This document shows, piece after piece, positions 53,084 through 64,000 of a stretch of DNA of 64,000 nucleotides. Numbering within the stretch: the stretch's first letter is position 1; each line of letters starts with the position of its first letter. The notes under the pieces were generated by a model. It had not been told where the DNA came from and did not search any database. It was given only the letters and a program-made list of their open reading frames with translations. The stretch comes from Leptidea sinapis (lineage: Eukaryota; Arthropoda; Insecta; Lepidoptera; Pieridae). The stretch is taken from assembly GCF_905404315.1 (NCBI RefSeq), contig NC_066297.1:1922001-1986000 (forward strand), read 5' to 3'. Made by a program: the position numbers and the translations under genes.

Positions 53084-53876
53084 TAATGTTCTATAAATAT
53101 CAATGAAAAAAATGTGATATATCAGTGAGAAGTCCACAACCTTTGGTTCTAACCAAAGGTTAACTGGTTCATGATATTATGGCGTAGAAGTTTGCATTGA
53201 ATAAGGAATTTCTAATTATATCTGATAATTAGAGGTGACACCATTACTGTACTTAAACAACATTATTTTTGTATACTAATTAAAACACGAATATTGTAGA
53301 GCAAACATTACAAATACCTTTTAAATAAAACACTTTTAAAAAGATTTAAACGCGTGTTATTGTAACTTTGCTTTTACATTAGATTTTAGGGTAAAAGAAA
53401 CGAAAAGAAAGAAATTATTAAACAAAAACTAAGGAAATATTTCCTAGGTAATCTTTGATCGCATTTGTAATTAATAAGATGGTCATGGGATGCCTGGGAA
53501 ATGTTTGAAATATCTCTTTTTTTGGTTGTTTCGTGTTGAAATAAATATTGGTAAGGTACATATTATTATCTGTAGTTGATTTCTTGTAGGTATTAGTATG
53601 TAATTAATGTAATTGTAGCCAATTGTTTCTTTCTATATATTTTAATAATTGTATGTAGGTATAGAATTGAATGTTAAGATTATATTTATTTTGTAAAAAA
53701 CTGAAATAAGGCGTAAACTAAGATAATGCATTAAGGACAAACCTCTGTGGTTTTTACAATTATCTTATTTGTTCACATTTTGCAAAATATGCATTTCGAT
53801 AAATAAAAAAAAAAAAAACATTTTTATTATAATTTTAGAAACCCACAACTTTACATACCAAATATACAGTATACTC

Positions 53877-54116
53877 TGCCTATTTCTGTCGTGAAGCAGT
53901 AATGTATAAACATTATAGTGTTTCGGTCTGAAGGGCGCCGTAGCTAGTGACATTATTGGGCAAATAAGACTGAACATCTTACGTCTTAAGGTGACGAGTG
54001 CAATTGTAGTGCCGGTCAGAATTGTTAGGTTTTAAAGAATCCTGAGCGGAACTGTATTATAATGGGCAGGGCCTATCAATTACCATCAGCTGAACGTCCT
54101 GCTCGTCTCCTCCATT
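53877..54116 (+). mobile_element. SINE-like repeat family A, 5' truncated
   Basis: It starts at ctgcctatttctgtcgtgaa and ends gctcgtctcctccatta without an A tail. Confidence 0.8.
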
Positions 54117-54703
54117 AAACTAATTGAAATTAAGTTGAACTTAATTTGAATTTTTACTAAGGCAGTCCTGCCTCTTATGTCGTAGTATATAAATCCTCTT
54201 TGTTTTGAGTGAGTTATAAAGCTGTATGTACACCAAGTACGTGATTTGGAAGCCATAAAAAAACAAGTACTCGTACGCTTAGCGACGGCCATTTTTTGTG
54301 ATTCAAGGTTTAAATGGCTTGTTGAAAATATATTAACATGGATGAAGTGATAATCATTGTTGATTTAGGATTAGCGAAGCCATTTCGTACCTCTATGCGT
54401 GACCTTGGAACTAGCTTTAATATAGACGTGGATCTTTCTCTGCGTATCTTGGGTAACCTTGAATACAATATATTGAGTTTCTTATTTTTTTTTACAAACC
54501 TGTTATACAATAGAAAAATATTTACCAAAGGGCGTGACAATAATTATAACATACTTCTGAACCGACAGACTTCTACAGTTCTGTATATAGAAAAGAAAAT
54601 GATCTAAGTTTTCGGGAATAATGTAGTCTAAAGCCATGGGAAATGTATCTAGTCAAAGTTACAGAAACGTAATTCCGAATGATTTTATAATATAATGTCG
54701 CGT

Positions 54704-55062
54704 ACGAGTAAAAAAGACTCCGTGTCACCTTATATAACAGTGAAGCACCAAAACAAGCCGGTAAACGAGTAAATACATAGCCCCACGCACACACTTGCAC
54801 TAATACAAGCTGACTGGCCGCCATTATGAGTTTTGCCATCGTCTGTGACAGATGTTTAGACAGATTAGTTTGCGTCGCAATATTATATTTTAAAAATGCC
54901 GTCGTACGTAGTGAAAAGTATAAAACTATTTGTGGCCATATATTATGATTATTTAAGGGAGAAAAATTGTGTAACTAGTATCCCCCGTAGCCGCACACTC
55001 ACTAGCATAAAGGTGCTTCACTTGCAAATATCACGGCGCGGGGTCCTTCTTTTTTTACTCGT
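54704..55062 (+). mobile_element. THAP-type inverted-repeat element, family 2
   Basis: acgagtaaaaaagactcc at the left faces ggtccttctttttttactcg at the right. ATG at 54896 starts MPSYVVKSIK; the other copy (63732-64000, reversed) reads MPSCVVKKCK, so this exon is a decayed THAP start with both Cys lost. Family 2 shares no ends with family 1. Confidence 0.65.
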
Positions 55063-55195
55063 CCTTGTATTATGTAAGTAGTTACAAAAATAAACCATTT
55101 GACAGTATCTCAACAAAAAAAGTTACAACTTACAAGTGGTCATACATTGTTATAAAAAGTAGTTTAAAAAAAACTAAAAAACACGCTGTTATACA

Positions 55196-55385
55196 AATGA
55201 TTTAAGTTTTCTTTAGTGTTAATTCGACACGTGTTTCGACTCTACTCGCCATATCATCGCTTCGTGCCAGATTTTGGCGACTCAACACGTCCTGAGGATG
55301 CATCGTGTAGAGGCGAAACACGTGTCGAATTGTTTAAACACAAATATCGGCGGAATTAACACCAAAGGAAACTCAAATCATTTGT
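55196..55385. mobile_element. Foldback element (family B)
   Basis: acaaatgatttaagttttct at the left and gaaactcaaatcatttgt at the right. The centre is cgacacgtgtttcg and its inverse with a short unique loop. No one-sided tail. Confidence 0.8.
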
Positions 55386-55817
55386 ATGGAATAGTTTTAT
55401 CAAATTAATGTATTGTCATCGGTCCTCGGTATACCTACAAAGTTTGAAGGAATCAAGCCGTTTAAAGTGGGTCTAAATCGCGCCCAAATGAGTCGGTTAC
55501 AAACAAACATACAATACAGGTGAAGCTAATAAAAAGCATGTAATGATAAGGAATTATATCGTATTTGTGTAAATAGCTTTTACATTACTGCTTTATAATT
55601 GACAATTCTTAAAGTATTAAAATGGATATAGTATCTTATTAGAAGATACTATATATATATGTATATATAGAAGATATATGTTTATATAGAAGATCTAAAG
55701 ATACACAATTTCATAAATACAGTTATTTTGTTACATCTCAAAGGGTTTCGTTGGAAGCTCCCAGATGTCTTATTTTATTCCGACACCTCCATCAAATAAC
55801 ATTAATGAATACATATA

Positions 55818-55945
55818 CCCCCTTATTCATAATAGTCTGCTAACTTAAAACAGCCACTAAGGAGTGTTTTTTCTCATTCTGACTTAGGTCAATAGAAGAA
55901 GACAGAGTGAGAATTAATAATGCTTTAAGTTAGCATTAGCGAACT
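55818..55945. mobile_element. MITE (ttattcataat family), right end lost
   Basis: ccccttattcataatagtct to aatgctttaagttagc, then broken. The second repeat seen at 52616 follows at about 56010-56165. Confidence 0.6.
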
Positions 55946-56185
55946 ACGCAACTTCAATGCAGTGATAAATACTGATATTGTTTCGTCTTGTTTGTCAAAG
56001 TACTATCTTAGAATACGACGTGAACACGTCAAAAAAATTTGCGGAAACCCGTAAGCCTCTATTTTCAGCAACGCACGCGTACTAAAACAAAGTCACTGAC
56101 TTATCGCAAGTTTAAGACGCAGCTGTCATGCAGGCTAAAGTAATAAACCTGACCTGTTATCATGCATTGCCTAACAGCCTTGACG

Positions 56186-56560
56186 ACCTGTATAGCCGAG
56201 TGGTTAGCGATCCTACCTACTAAGCTAGAGGTCCCGGGTTCGAATCCCGGTAGGTGTAAGCATTTAAATATGATGAATATGGATGTTTGTTTCCGAGTCT
56301 TGGATGTTTTAATGTATTTATGTATGTTTAAGTTAGTATTTCCCAGACGAGACAAGTAATTTTTAGAAAATCTTTGAATACAGAATTACTAACTTTTAAA
56401 AATAACATAAAGTCTTCTTTCAGTAAAATAGCCTATCTTCGATATTTAATGTACTTTCCCTTCATGTCCCATAACTTTGGGACATCCTGTATATATACTT
56501 AACTTGGGGCAAGATAATTTGTGTAAAAAGAGTTTTTTAATATTAATTATTATTATTAAC
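56186..56560 (+). mobile_element. tRNA-derived SINE (family T1) with an insert
   Basis: The head has tatagccgagtggttagcg and gtcccgggttcgaatcccgg, the best tRNA likeness in the window. The body stops near 56345 and resumes near 56495 (acttggggcaagataatttg), ending in an att run. Confidence 0.8.
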
Positions 56561-57484
56561 AGCAGGAGGGTCACTGTAGACACATAGATTATCTCAGATT
56601 TTACTAATTTAAAAGTCACCATACTGACCCATCTGACGTTGTCATTATCAATGACAATTTTTTGTTCAACATTCAAGGTCGAAACCGGCGGGCTCGAATA
56701 CAGTCGAGGTTATAAAATTTTATGGCTTGCCATAGCCATAAATTTTCATAAGTTACACCTTTTTACGAACGAACAGGTGTTCAGACAGTTTATAATATTA
56801 AAATTAATACTTTAAAAAGATTAAAACACGTAAGTACATAAATTATAGCTGGTTTATAGTGTTATTTGTTAAAAAGTATTAAAATATAGGTAATGTTTAT
56901 TTCTTAGATCATTTATACGTCTAGATAGACTGATAAAACGTCGAAAAAAAATAATGAGTTTAAAGTTAACCTCTATTTTGAGCAATTCACGCACACCAAC
57001 GCTAAGAGTCACGCACACTAAACTAATATTCCTGGCCTGTTTTTATCGGTTGTCTAACAGCAAGAAACTCTTTCTAGGCATATAAATTATCTAAGGTAAA
57101 TTTTTCCGGAGGTTTCGTTGTCTTTTCAATAAATTGTTTTCAGGGGTGCTTTAGGTTGATAAGAGTTGAGAGAGATATACAACATTTATATTATCTAAAT
57201 TCAAAATATTAAAAAAAAACATAATAACCATTCTGGGCATATTGATCAGATTAAAAATATAAAATAAAATTAAGCAACGAAAGTATCAAAAGTGGCAGTG
57301 AGTTCCTTGCCACTTCTTCTCATTAAAACTAATAATTTTCGAAGTGGTGGTAAATGGTAAAATACGTATCTTTGACGTTAGTTAGATTAATTTTTTGACC
57401 TTAGTGATTAAATGAGTTTTGTTTATGTGTTTGTAAAAGAAAAGAAAAATAACAGGTATGTGGTAAGTTAATATTAAATAAATA

Positions 57485-57842
57485 TACTAGTGGACCCAAC
57501 AGACGTTGTCCTGTACACACGTCTTAAATTTGCAAAATCTGTCCAGCCGTTAGGAGGAGTTCACTAACATACACATGAGCAGGAGAGTTATATTATATGG
57601 ACGGAATCGAGAATCTAAACCAATCTCAAATTCACTGAAACAAACAAAAAAATCATCAAAATCGGTCCAGCCGTTTAGGAGGTAGTTTAATTGTGAATCT
57701 AAACCATTCTCGAATCCACCTGAAGACACACACCAATCTCAAATTCACTGGAACACACAAAAATATCATCAAAATCGGTCCAGCCGTCTAGGAGGAGTTC
57801 AGTGACATACACACGCACACAAGAATTATATATATAAAGATA
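57485..57842. repeat. RTE-like end with repeated 3' segment
   Basis: It begins ctagtggacccaacagacgt. The segment aaatcggtccagccgt with ggaggagttca appears about three times (57527, 57660, 57773) and it ends tatatatataaagataa. Confidence 0.6.
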
Positions 57843-58194
57843 ATTTAATAAAAATACAATTTAACAAAAAACCAATCGAATCAGAACTATTGCAAAATAA
57901 TAATATAATGTGCATTAAAAAGTAGAAAAATAATTGCTTTTTCTTCAACAAATCAATAATCAGATATATTTTCAGAGTTCTGCTAAGTAAAATGAAATGG
58001 AAAATATTAGACTTACCTAAAAGTCAATCAAATAATTAAGATAATATAATATAGTTACAGTTATTGTTAGTAAAAATCCGCAAAGAATCATCAAAATCGG
58101 TTCACCTAGTCGAAAGTTCTGAGGTAACAAACTTAAAAAAAATACAGTCGAATTGAGAAACTCCTCCTTTTGTGAAGTCGGTTAAAATTTTTTT

Positions 58195-58449
58195 TTATGA
58201 CCCATTACAATGCAGTGCTGCTCAGTAATATTGAAAGCCCAAAAATTCTGAGCGGCACTATAATTGCGCTCGTCACCTTGAGACATAAGATATAGTCTCA
58301 ATAATTGCCCAGTAATTTCACTAGTTACAGCGCCCTTCAGACCTGTAAACACAGTAATGTTTACACTTGACTGCTTCACGGCAGAAATAGGCGCTGTTGT
58401 GGTATCCATAATCTAGCCGGCATCCTGTGCAATGGAGCCTCCCACAGGT
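58195..58449 (-). mobile_element. SINE-like repeat family A
   Basis: A reversed copy lacking the 3' end past gacccattacaatgcagtg. It ends at the 5' side with ggagcctcccacagg. Confidence 0.8.
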
Positions 58450-58619
58450 AGGTTTTCAAATCACAGCAAAATGAGTATGTATTTTGATTAAAAAGTTCAT
58501 AATATACATATAATACATAAATAAAATAAAAAACAAAAATAGCCTTTATTTCTCCGAAAATTTACAAAAATGTTAATAATAAATAAAATGCATAAAAATC
58601 TATATTATATATCTAATTT

Positions 58620-58815
58620 CGGAGTGCGTATTGGCAAGGGCCTCCTCTAATTCTCATGTACTCGACCAAGAGCCAACCTAGTCCAGTGTGTACCAAGAGT
58701 ATAGCGGAGGTCGTCTACCCAGCGTCTTGTGGGTCGTCCTCGGTTTAGCTTACCATCCCGTGGGTACCAAAGGTAAACTTGCTTGGACCATTTTTCAACA
58801 TTAGAGCGTAGCATG
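58620..58815 (-). mobile_element. RTE-type LINE C-terminal fragment
   Basis: On the - strand one frame reads GHMLRSNVEKWSKQVYLWYP, RDGKLNRGRPTRRWVDDL and THWTRLALGR, the known RTE/BovB tail. It is open for about 60 codons. Confidence 0.85.
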
Positions 58816-58819
58816 TGGC

Positions 58820-59555
58820 CTGACATTAGTTATTTATGCAACTGTTGTGTAATAAGGGGTATTAAAACACGAATGTGGATTAATCTAACGAGGCGAAGCC
58901 GAGTGTGATAATAGTATCACATGAGTGTTTTAATACCTAATTATCAACAGTTGCATACAAGACTATCTACATCCATAATATGAATCCTTTAACAGATTCT
59001 GAAACTGTTAGCTACTGCTCACATTAAAACAGCCAGTCCTAGTAGTAACCTAACATTTTGATTATATACAAATAAACTAAGTATTAATGAAAGAATTGTT
59101 TATTTTAGTAGTAATTTACATTTTGTATAGGGCAATAATTAAAATACACTTGAATATTTCATTCTTTTGCAGCGTTTAAAATGAATCACTCATTTTTTGT
59201 AAACAAAACTATAAAAATATCGAAGAAAAATGGCGTGGATTCGAATAACCTACTTTTTTTTTTACGGCGCGCGACGTTCTGGTAGTGTGGAACGTGCGTA
59301 AACGAAAATGTTCTTTTTTTAAATTCATACAGATACCACGCATCGAGCATTAAGAATGTGGCTGTCTGTTAAAAAACTTTGAGCATGAAGGGATTGAAAA
59401 AAAAATAGGAGTGTTGTTATGAAATTCAGTACAACATTACAACACTCGTTTGGATTATGTAATGGTTATTAGAACATTGGGTGTTTTAATGTTGGCAATA
59501 AGCTAACTGTTTCAGAATCTTTAATAGAGGAACTAAAGCATGGGTAAATATTTAA
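58820..59555. repeat. Inverted-repeat region with ttttaatacc words
   Basis: gattctgaaactgttagct at 58994-59012 faces agctaactgtttcagaatct at 59502-59521. gtattaaaacacgaatg and cgagtgttttaatacct form a nearer pair. It may be a foldback element of about 700 bp. Confidence 0.5.
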
Positions 59556-59959
59556 TTAAAACATAAATATATAAATAATATATACAATACTATTAATGTA
59601 TGTATTATGAAATATTATCAGCATTTTTGAAACGCGTCGATAATACCCTCATCACATCGGAATGTCGTGAGGTTGCATTACTCATACTTTGCGAATATAA
59701 ATTTAATCTCTATGTACTTAAGACAACAAATCGCGTGTAGTTTCATTCACAACACACAAACAAGCTTCAATTATAATCTTTATCCTTTTAGTATAGAGTT
59801 CAATTTCAAGTGGTACCAATTGTCTGACATACTGTTAATCTTATCAAATAGTTTGTTGTAGAACTGTATGTATATAAATGGACAATATAGTGGTCACAGA
59901 CTTATAAAATACTAGGCTAACAGAGTGTGCGAGAGAGAAGACGCGAATCTATTTTTGTT

Positions 59960-60215
59960 TTTGTTTTTATTGACACACTCTTACACAAATTATCTTACCC
60001 AAAACTAGGCACAGCCTGTACTATGGGTACAAGACAACGATATATTTAATACAATATACTTACTTAAACATACATAAAAACAAATAAACATCCATGACTC
60101 GGAAACAAACATTCATATTCATCATATTATAAATGATTGCACCTACCGGGATTCGAACTCGGGTCGTCTAGCTCAGCAGACAGGGTCACTAACCACTGGG
60201 TTATAGGGGTCGTTA
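59960..60215 (-). mobile_element. tRNA-derived SINE (family T1)
   Basis: Reversed copy: tattgacacactcttacaca at the tail, acctaccgggattcgaactc at the head. Confidence 0.8.
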
Positions 60216-60289
60216 TATACACTATTACATATATTACATCTATTGTTACTGGTATCAAATTTGATTGACAAGTCATAAACTGTCAGCCA

Positions 60290-60560
60290 CGGATGGCAGT
60301 AGCTCCTAATATCAACCAATGTCCCATCTGAGCTATTATAATCTTGTATATAGGCGAAATTTACCTTCGTATTCTAATGTTATTGTTTCTCATTAAAACA
60401 CGGATAAAACTACATTTTTTAAAATTGAAACCTAGAGTTAGATCGATTTCTCGCCCCCGAAACTACCTGTATACTAAATTTCATTAAAATCGTTGGAGCC
60501 ATTTCTGAGATACAGATTATATATAATATACAAGAATTACTCGTTTAAAGATATAAGATA
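60290..60560 (-). mobile_element. Composite repeat, inverted partner of 19256
   Basis: aatgtcccatctgagctatt, tataggcgaaatttacctt, aaaatcgttggagccatttc and ttatatataatatacaag repeat the 19256-19562 sequence in the other direction. Confidence 0.6.
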
Positions 60561-60764
60561 TAGGTAACTTTTATAAATGATAGAATGTCATGTTTAAATG
60601 GTATGCGCGTTGTTAAGTAAGCATAACGCCTCCCCACTTAAATACCTCGAATATTTCCATCAAGGTCTTACGCATGTTATGGGCGCATTATAAGCCTCTA
60701 AGCGTGACAGCCTTAAATTATGTTCTGATCCTTATTGTCACCAATAAGAATTATGTATTGGATT

Positions 60765-61310
60765 CAAATCAAATCAAAATCACTTTATTCATGTAGCTCA
60801 AGGAAATGACACATATGAATGTAATTTTATCTCTTATTGTATTTACCGCCACTTCGTAAAGGGTTGAGCTAATGAGCTTAGAGCTCTTATAACGATATCA
60901 CTGCAAAAAATGGTAATATAGATATTTTTCATATGACTAATATCAATAAATTTAAAACCGACTGCATTAAAATATTAAGATCTTAGTTATGTATGTTAAA
61001 TATAAGAAGTAAATTATTGAATTGTTGTATATATTGTAGAATTTATTCATTTAATATCATCATTTTTGTTTAATTCTTCAATTCTTTAATTTTGTTATGT
61101 TTAATTGTTCAACTTTATTATTCTTTTCGCACTATTGTAAATGTTGTTTACACCTGTAAAGACATGTCATATTGTACTATCCCTTGTGTACTTGATAAAA
61201 TTTTAATTTTATAATGATGTGTTGTTGGTGTAACTATCTAAATAAATAAATAAAAATGAGAAGAATTGGCAAGAAACTCATTGCCACTCTTTCAAATGAA
61301 CATTTTTATC
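60765..61310 (-). mobile_element. LINE 3' end split by a second LINE
   Basis: The outer element runs attcaaatcaaatcaaaatc to gggttgagctaatgag and resumes aatgagaagaattggcaaga. The insert (about 60876-61252) ends ctatctaaataaataaataa, and aatgag stands on both sides. Confidence 0.7.
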
Positions 61311-61562
61311 GTTTTACAAATCGTTTTAATTACAATTTATATAAAGTGATCAACAAATTATAAGTAACTACTTAAAATTACATTAAAATGTATTCTCTGT
61401 GTTTTGTGACTGAAATGTTTTAGTAAATATGAACAAGAAAGTAGGCGATAGTATAAAATTGACTATCGTGTTTATAAGAAGTGAGGGACAAATTTAGATT
61501 TTTTTATTTGTCTGCTTTTAGTTGGTGAAGTGTTTTTTATTTTATTTTAATTACACATTTAA

Positions 61563-61832
61563 ACCAGTGGGACGCTCCTTTGCACAGGATACCGGCTAGA
61601 TTATAGGTTCCACAACGGCGATTATTTCTGCCGTGAAGCAGTAATGTGTAAGCATTATTGTGTTTCGTTCTGAAAGGCGCCGTAGCTTGTGACATTACTG
61701 GGCAAATGAGACTTAACATCTCATATCTCAAGGTGATGAGCGCAATTATTGTAGTGCCGTTCAGAGTTTTTGGGTTTCTCAAGAATCCTGAGCGATACTG
61801 CATTGAATGTCCCGTCTCGTCCCTTATTATAA
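61563..61832 (+). mobile_element. SINE-like repeat family A
   Basis: accagtgggacgctcctttg to ctcgtcccttattataaa, with a deletion of about 35 bp after the hairpin (cattgaatgtcccg). Confidence 0.85.
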
Positions 61833-62189
61833 AAGAGAACATAAAAAAGTATTACTAAGACTGACTTAAGCAGACATAAATTATCTTTTTTAATTCCAAC
61901 GAAACATACCGATCTACGTTCACACAATAAATTATTAAATAATGATACTAAGTATTATTTAATACGAGTCCAGTGAAACAGGTTTAAAATCATTTATAAT
62001 AATACCATACTATGATACTTTATAATAAAATAACTTAACTGTGGTCGAGTTGGTTACGCAATGGAATGATAAAATAGATTAATGTTAGCATTATGAAATC
62101 ACTATCTGTAATATTTGTGAAACTATTTGTAATACTAATTTAGTTTGAATAGCACAAACGTATATATAACTTATTTTGTCGACTCTCTG

Positions 62190-62507
62190 GCTTCTTCTCA
62201 TGTCCAAGTTACGTCAGTTGGTGCTGGGGCTGTTGCTATGACCGCCGAAGACAGCAAGCGTCGCAAATATGTCGGTCTCAATGAGTTATACATCTTTGTG
62301 CCGTTTGGTGTTAAGACACCTGGCCCGTGGGTCCCAGAGGCGTGGAGAATGTACAAAGTAGTACTATCTTTGCATCATAATAGGGCAACTGGCAACCCAA
62401 GCGCTGGCAGCTATTTCGGTCAACGGATCAGCCTAGCTATACAACGCGGAAATTCTGCTAGTGATCTTGGTACGCTTCCCCGCAATGATAGTTTTAATTT
62501 TATGTAA
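62190..62507 (+). mobile_element. Retroelement ORF C-terminal fragment
   Basis: The frame holds ELYIFVPFGVKTPGPWVPEA, then SYFGQRISLAIQRGNSASDL and a stop. This phrase (VPF.VET.GPWG, QRISIAVQRGN) closes the ORFs of a group of non-LTR-like elements in animals. The 5' part is absent. Confidence 0.7.
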
Positions 62508-62509
62508 TC

Positions 62510-63730
62510 ATTTCACACTAAATTTTTGTTCCATTTTATTTTACAAATAAATTAACTGTTTGCATCACTTCAAACAGATATGAATTGCAACACACCAAAA
62601 TGATTGGTTTCCTATCTTTGAATATGCATTGGGTGCACAATCGACTATTTCGTGGAACGAATACTAAAATCGTTCAACGAATTTCATTTTTATTTTATTT
62701 TCCACAATACTGGGATGGTTTGACAAAATAGAAAATTATAAAAGGTGTATGTATATATGTAAAAACTCCTCTGATAATGCTACAAATAACACTGAGTCTA
62801 GTAGTCTAGTCAAGAAGTGCCTTTTTTATCAACTTTTTTCAGCAGTCTCCGAAAATTATGATTGAGGTGTAATTGGATTCGGAATGGCATCTAGATGGTT
62901 TTCGAAAAACAATGAAGTTCCGCAAGCAAAAATTACAAAAGTTATTAACAATTAACTAAAAAAGGGGGTTTTGTTTTTGCAAATATCTCATAAATTAATA
63001 AAGATTTTTCAAATTTGAAAAAAGATTCAAAAAGAGGGGGAAATTTCTTAAAAATTCGTTTATAATTAAATATTAGTTTATAAATTATAGTAATTTCAAG
63101 TTTGTAAATTATAATAATTTTAAGAATGAAAACCAAGGTAAGAATGACGAAATTACGGACAACGAATTTTTAACTATTAAAAAGAAAAACAAAATCATGT
63201 CTGTTTTTGTGACAAAAAGTATAATAAGAAAAAAAATAAAAGGTAAAAATTTATTTGTTTATAATAAATTGTTTATATGTAATAAACAATGGAAAATTAA
63301 ATAAAACAATTTTTTTACATCAAAAAGAAAAATAAATAATGATTTAAAAAAAATGGTTCCTTAATGTCAATTAGAAGTGGGAGAAAATAATTATATATAC
63401 ATTATAAAACAAAATCCTCCGCCGCGTCAATCTGTCTGTTCGCGATAAACTTAAAAACTACTGCACCGATTTTCATGCTGCATGAAAGCACCGGTAGTAT
63501 ATAATTTGTTATGTTTTTGTATATATGAAGATTGGAGAAAATTGGAGAGAATGTTGGAGGTGTCGGAAAAAAATAAGCCGAAGGGAACTTTCAAAGAAAA
63601 CTCAGTCAAAGCCCTTTGAGATATAAAACAAAATAATGTATGGTGGAATTGTGTATCTTATATAGGTCTACAGAAAAGTCTGCAATGACATATGACTATC
63701 TATAAAGGATAACATATTATATGCATCACG
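62510..63730. other. AT-rich stretch, no gene seen
   Basis: Very AT-rich (62930-63370). ccgccgcgtcaatctgtctg near 63420 looks like a scrap of an RTE-type tail. No open frame with a family likeness. Confidence 0.5.
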
Positions 63731-63731
63731 G

Positions 63732-64000
63732 ACGAGTAAAAAAAGAAGGACTCAGCGCCGTGATATTTGCAAGTGAAGCACCGTTATGCTAGTGTGTGTG
63801 CGGATACGGGGGATACTAGTTACACAATTTTTTCTCCCTTAAATAATCATATACAGCCACAAATACTTATATTGTATCATTTTTACACTTTTTCACAACG
63901 CACGACGGCATTGTTAAAATATTTATTGACACGCAAACTGATCTGTCACAGACGATGACAATTCTCATAATGGCAGCCTATCGGCCTGTAGTAGTGTAAG
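63732..64000 (-). mobile_element. THAP-type inverted-repeat element, family 2, cut by window edge
   Basis: It starts acgagtaaaaaaagaaggac and holds, on the - strand, an ATG at about 63915 with MPSCVVKKCKND, the Cys-x4-Cys start of a THAP finger. It matches 54704-55062 in reverse. The other end is beyond 64000. Confidence 0.65.

Noticed and set aside
54338..54607. 89-codon + strand ORF
   Set aside because: No recognised motif, ends in low-complexity AT-rich sequence, and an overlapping antisense ORF is as long.

Overview
The window looks like nuclear DNA of an insect, most likely a moth or butterfly. It is AT-rich, its genes are cut into short exons by long introns, and it is crowded with small retroposons, LINE 3' ends and foldback elements of kinds I associate with Lepidoptera. 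The order is an inference from the repeats and the two proteins; nothing here names a species. No bacterial, viral or CRISPR feature was seen.

Two protein-coding genes can be rebuilt exon by exon. On the + strand, 787-8695 holds the last eight coding exons of a hexokinase (384 residues; the first exon or exons lie left of the window). It has the hexokinase nucleotide- and sugar-binding motifs but differs from the usual family sequence in several conserved loops. On the - strand, 47515 down to 15308 is an EPS8-family actin-regulating adaptor (Drosophila arouser is the family member in flies): PTB domain, conserved middle region, SH3 domain and a C-terminal SAM-like effector domain. I place 16 coding exons whose reading phases all agree. 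The exon at 24646-24798 can either run to its own stop (630 residues, no effector domain) or be left at an internal donor to join a polyproline exon and the effector exons (751 residues).

Layout: 1-8.7 kb, hexokinase with its introns full of SINE-like copies and LINE scraps; 8.7-15.3 kb, intergenic, with a foldback element, a THAP-type transposon relic, a mariner transposase relic and a hairpin; 15.3-47.5 kb, the EPS8 gene and the repeats in its introns; 48.0-49.0 kb, a nine-copy tandem array of about 114 bp just upstream of the EPS8 start exon; 49-64 kb, no host gene recognised, only nested LINEs, SINEs and foldback elements, the last of them cut by the window edge.

The two genes converge on the 8.7-15.3 kb interval and show no functional link beyond position. 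The most unusual items are the alternative C-terminus of EPS8, a SINE-like copy at position +8 of an EPS8 intron, two separate families of short inverted-repeat elements that each carry a THAP-like first exon, and a foldback element with a 13-base target duplication.
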